Positions 11,380-12,591 of a stretch of DNA of 12,591 nt are shown here, piece by piece. Below the pieces are notes generated by a model. The model was not told the origin of the DNA. It was given only the letters and a program-made list of their open reading frames with translations, and searched no databases. Source of the DNA: Holosporales bacterium (GTDB lineage: Bacteria > Pseudomonadota > Alphaproteobacteria > RUG11792); contig JAIRKP010000030.1 of assembly GCA_031260085.1 (NCBI GenBank), positions 1-12,591 of the forward strand, written 5' to 3'. A program made the position numbers and the translations under genes. Position 1 is the stretch's first letter; each line of letters starts with the position of its first letter.

Positions 11380-12591
11380 GAGTGACATGGCTAAGGCGCG
11401 CTTCTGGTGGCGGAGTTATGCTATTATGTTCTCGATAAAGTCCTCCGTATGCCAGAGATTGATAAACTCCTGCTAGTTCCGGGTATTGCCTTTGAAGCTC
11501 GTCATTTGGCTGTTGGAAATTGAAGTGGTCATGACCAAGGTAGAGGTAAATGCTTCTGTGGGGTAGATGAGGATGTTGTTGTCTAAGTCTGGCTAAAATT
11601 TGCCCTGTTTCGGCTGCTCCTGCATGAGAAGCAAATATTACTCTCCGACTTGTCCCTATGCTCTGTGCCAATAAATTGATTACTGGATCGCTACCCTGTG
11701 GGGGCAGTGTGAATAGGGTTTGGTGATAGTGATTTCTTGTGCAATAACCAACTATTGGAATGCCGTGCACTGTGATTGAGGTTGAAAATTGGACATGGTC
11801 GTCAGGATGGTGTGATAGTCTTTGGTTGGCATCAGTGATAATATGTAGTCGCCCACTTTGTATATACTCCCCCAGCATACGGGGGCGGGGGGTTTCGAGT
11901 ACCGGTAGGCCCTCTTCGTCGCTGAGCATGTGTAAAAGGTCACCGAACTCGTCTGTGTAAAACTCGTGATTACCTAAGTTAAACACAACGTGAGCGTTCG
12001 GGTATCGATTGAGTACTCCTCTGACGAATGTAGAGACTGCCTGGGTTATCAGTCGGGTAAGTGCTGAGGACGTTAAACTGGCAGCAGCAATTTGCGTGCC
12101 GTCAGCCGTCATATACGTTGCGCCTGGGCATAGTTGTGGATAGCGCCCGTCGTGCCTGTTCGGCGGAAACATATCTCCATTCAATAGCACGATAACTCTG
12201 GAATTTGTATTAGGAATCTCTGATGTCACTTGTTGTAGTAAAGGAAGAACTTGTGATGGCTGGCCGTGCCAATCATTGAGTTCGAGAATATGTACTGGGT
12301 CTGCTGCTGGTGGCGCTGTCGCTATTGGGGGCGGCGCTGGAGAAGCCTGAGGACGAGGAGGTTGCGCTTGGCTTAGAAGAAACTCAGGGAGATGCGAATG
12401 AATTAGATAGCACGTAGCATCATCCGCTCTCGCTTGACTAAATCTAGTTTGTGCTCTTTCCTGTGCGATATGAGTGTTACATGCCTGTGTAAGTATGGTG
12501 AGCGCTTGCGCATGAGGCTGAGTTGCTAGTCTTCTTGCTTCTGGGATTAAATGTGTTAGAGACTTATATATGAGCCACAAATTTTGTCCGG
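11372..12591 (-). CDS. Calcineurin-like metallophosphoesterase (5'-nucleotidase-like), 5' end cut by window edge
   Basis: At least 402 residues are visible. The frame stays open through a TTG at 12580 to the window edge, so the true start is unknown. All metal-binding motifs are present (numbered from 12580): D103 and H105 (ELNDWHGQ), D136 (LLNGDMF), N204 and H205 (LGNHEF), H319 (ASHAG), and H350 and H352 (YLGHDH). This is the arrangement of the UshA/5'-nucleotidase branch; the substrate cannot be told. An N-terminal Ala/Gln-rich helical segment (1-70) and a Pro-rich linker (74-94, PPRPQASPAPPP) precede the domain. The UshA C-terminal substrate domain is absent. GC content is plainly higher than that of neighbouring genes, which suggests acquisition or a different selective history. 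An extracytoplasmic or effector role is possible, but no export signal is visible because the N-terminus is missing. Confidence 0.87.
   Translation of the reverse strand, partial: GQNLWLIYKSLTHLIPEARRLATQPHAQALTILTQACNTHIAQERAQTRFSQARADDATCYLIHSHLPEFLLSQAQPPRPQASPAPPPIATAPPAADPVHILELNDWHGQPSQVLPLLQQVTSEIPNTNSRVIVLLNGDMFPPNRHDGRYPQLCPGATYMTADGTQIAAASLTSSALTRLITQAVSTFVRGVLNRYPNAHVVFNLGNHEFYTDEFGDLLHMLSDEEGLPVLETPRPRMLGEYIQSGRLHIITDANQRLSHHPDDHVQFSTSITVHGIPIVGYCTRNHYHQTLFTLPPQGSDPVINLLAQSIGTSRRVIFASHAGAAETGQILARLRQQHPHLPHRSIYLYLGHDHFNFQQPNDELQRQYPELAGVYQSLAYGGLYREHNSITPPPEARLSHVTLR

Noticed and set aside
1-12591. CRISPR array, prophage, or complete insertion sequence
   Set aside because: No regularly spaced direct repeats, phage structural genes or transposase motifs are visible; the only recombinase is the housekeeping XerC.

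Overview
The window looks like chromosomal DNA of an AT-rich alphaproteobacterium, most likely a host-associated or intracellular one of the Holosporales/Rickettsiales type. The signs are strongly A/T-biased coding DNA, an alphaproteobacterial-style S1 C-terminus (SGASLGDILGEAL), a XerC ending of the TQVYTD...HP type, a perfect parS palindrome, decaying genes, and many intergenic palindromes. The lineage is inferred from these features, not from a search.

Layout. 1-530 is noncoding or decayed, with a palindromic repeat, a 15-bp perfect hairpin and the parS site (251-266). 530-682 is a tRNA-Lys/tRNA-Glu pair on the minus strand with a clear sigma70-type promoter. 683-2361 is a gene graveyard: a minus-strand ORF interrupted by two TGA codons (928-1272), a triply frameshifted xenobiotic acetyltransferase pseudogene (1494-2130), and an array of three hairpins (2220-2332). 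2362-3291 (-) is xerC. 3292-3734 is a very AT-rich spacer with DnaA-box-like words. 3735-5138 (+) encodes a protein with a signal peptide and a microbial-type PARG (poly-ADP-ribose glycohydrolase) domain. 5371-7065 (+) is rpsA, directly overlapped by a gene (to 7970) encoding a SemiSWEET/PQ-loop membrane domain fused to thiamine pyrophosphokinase. 7971-8378 is a convergent spacer. 8379-10280 (-) is a soluble lytic murein transglycosylase, divergent by 19 bp from dapA (10300-11181, +). 11372-12591 (-) is a calcineurin-like metallophosphoesterase of visibly higher GC, cut by the window edge.

How the genes fit together. XerC and parS concern chromosome resolution and segregation; slt and dapA concern peptidoglycan (turnover, and the meso-DAP/lysine precursor); rpsA and the tRNAs are translation genes. 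The two most interesting products are the transporter-kinase fusion, which looks like a thiamine uptake-and-trap protein analogous to PnuT with TPK, and the predicted exported PARG-like protein, a candidate host-directed ADP-ribose hydrolase.

A short hairpin with consensus CCGAAAAGC-(4)-GCTTTTCGG occurs four times (94-119, 2220-2243, 8182-8203, 11233-11252). Three copies lie in gaps between convergent genes, and the first lies downstream of the leftward tRNA pair. None has a clear U-tract, so it looks like a dispersed palindromic element family rather than ordinary terminators.
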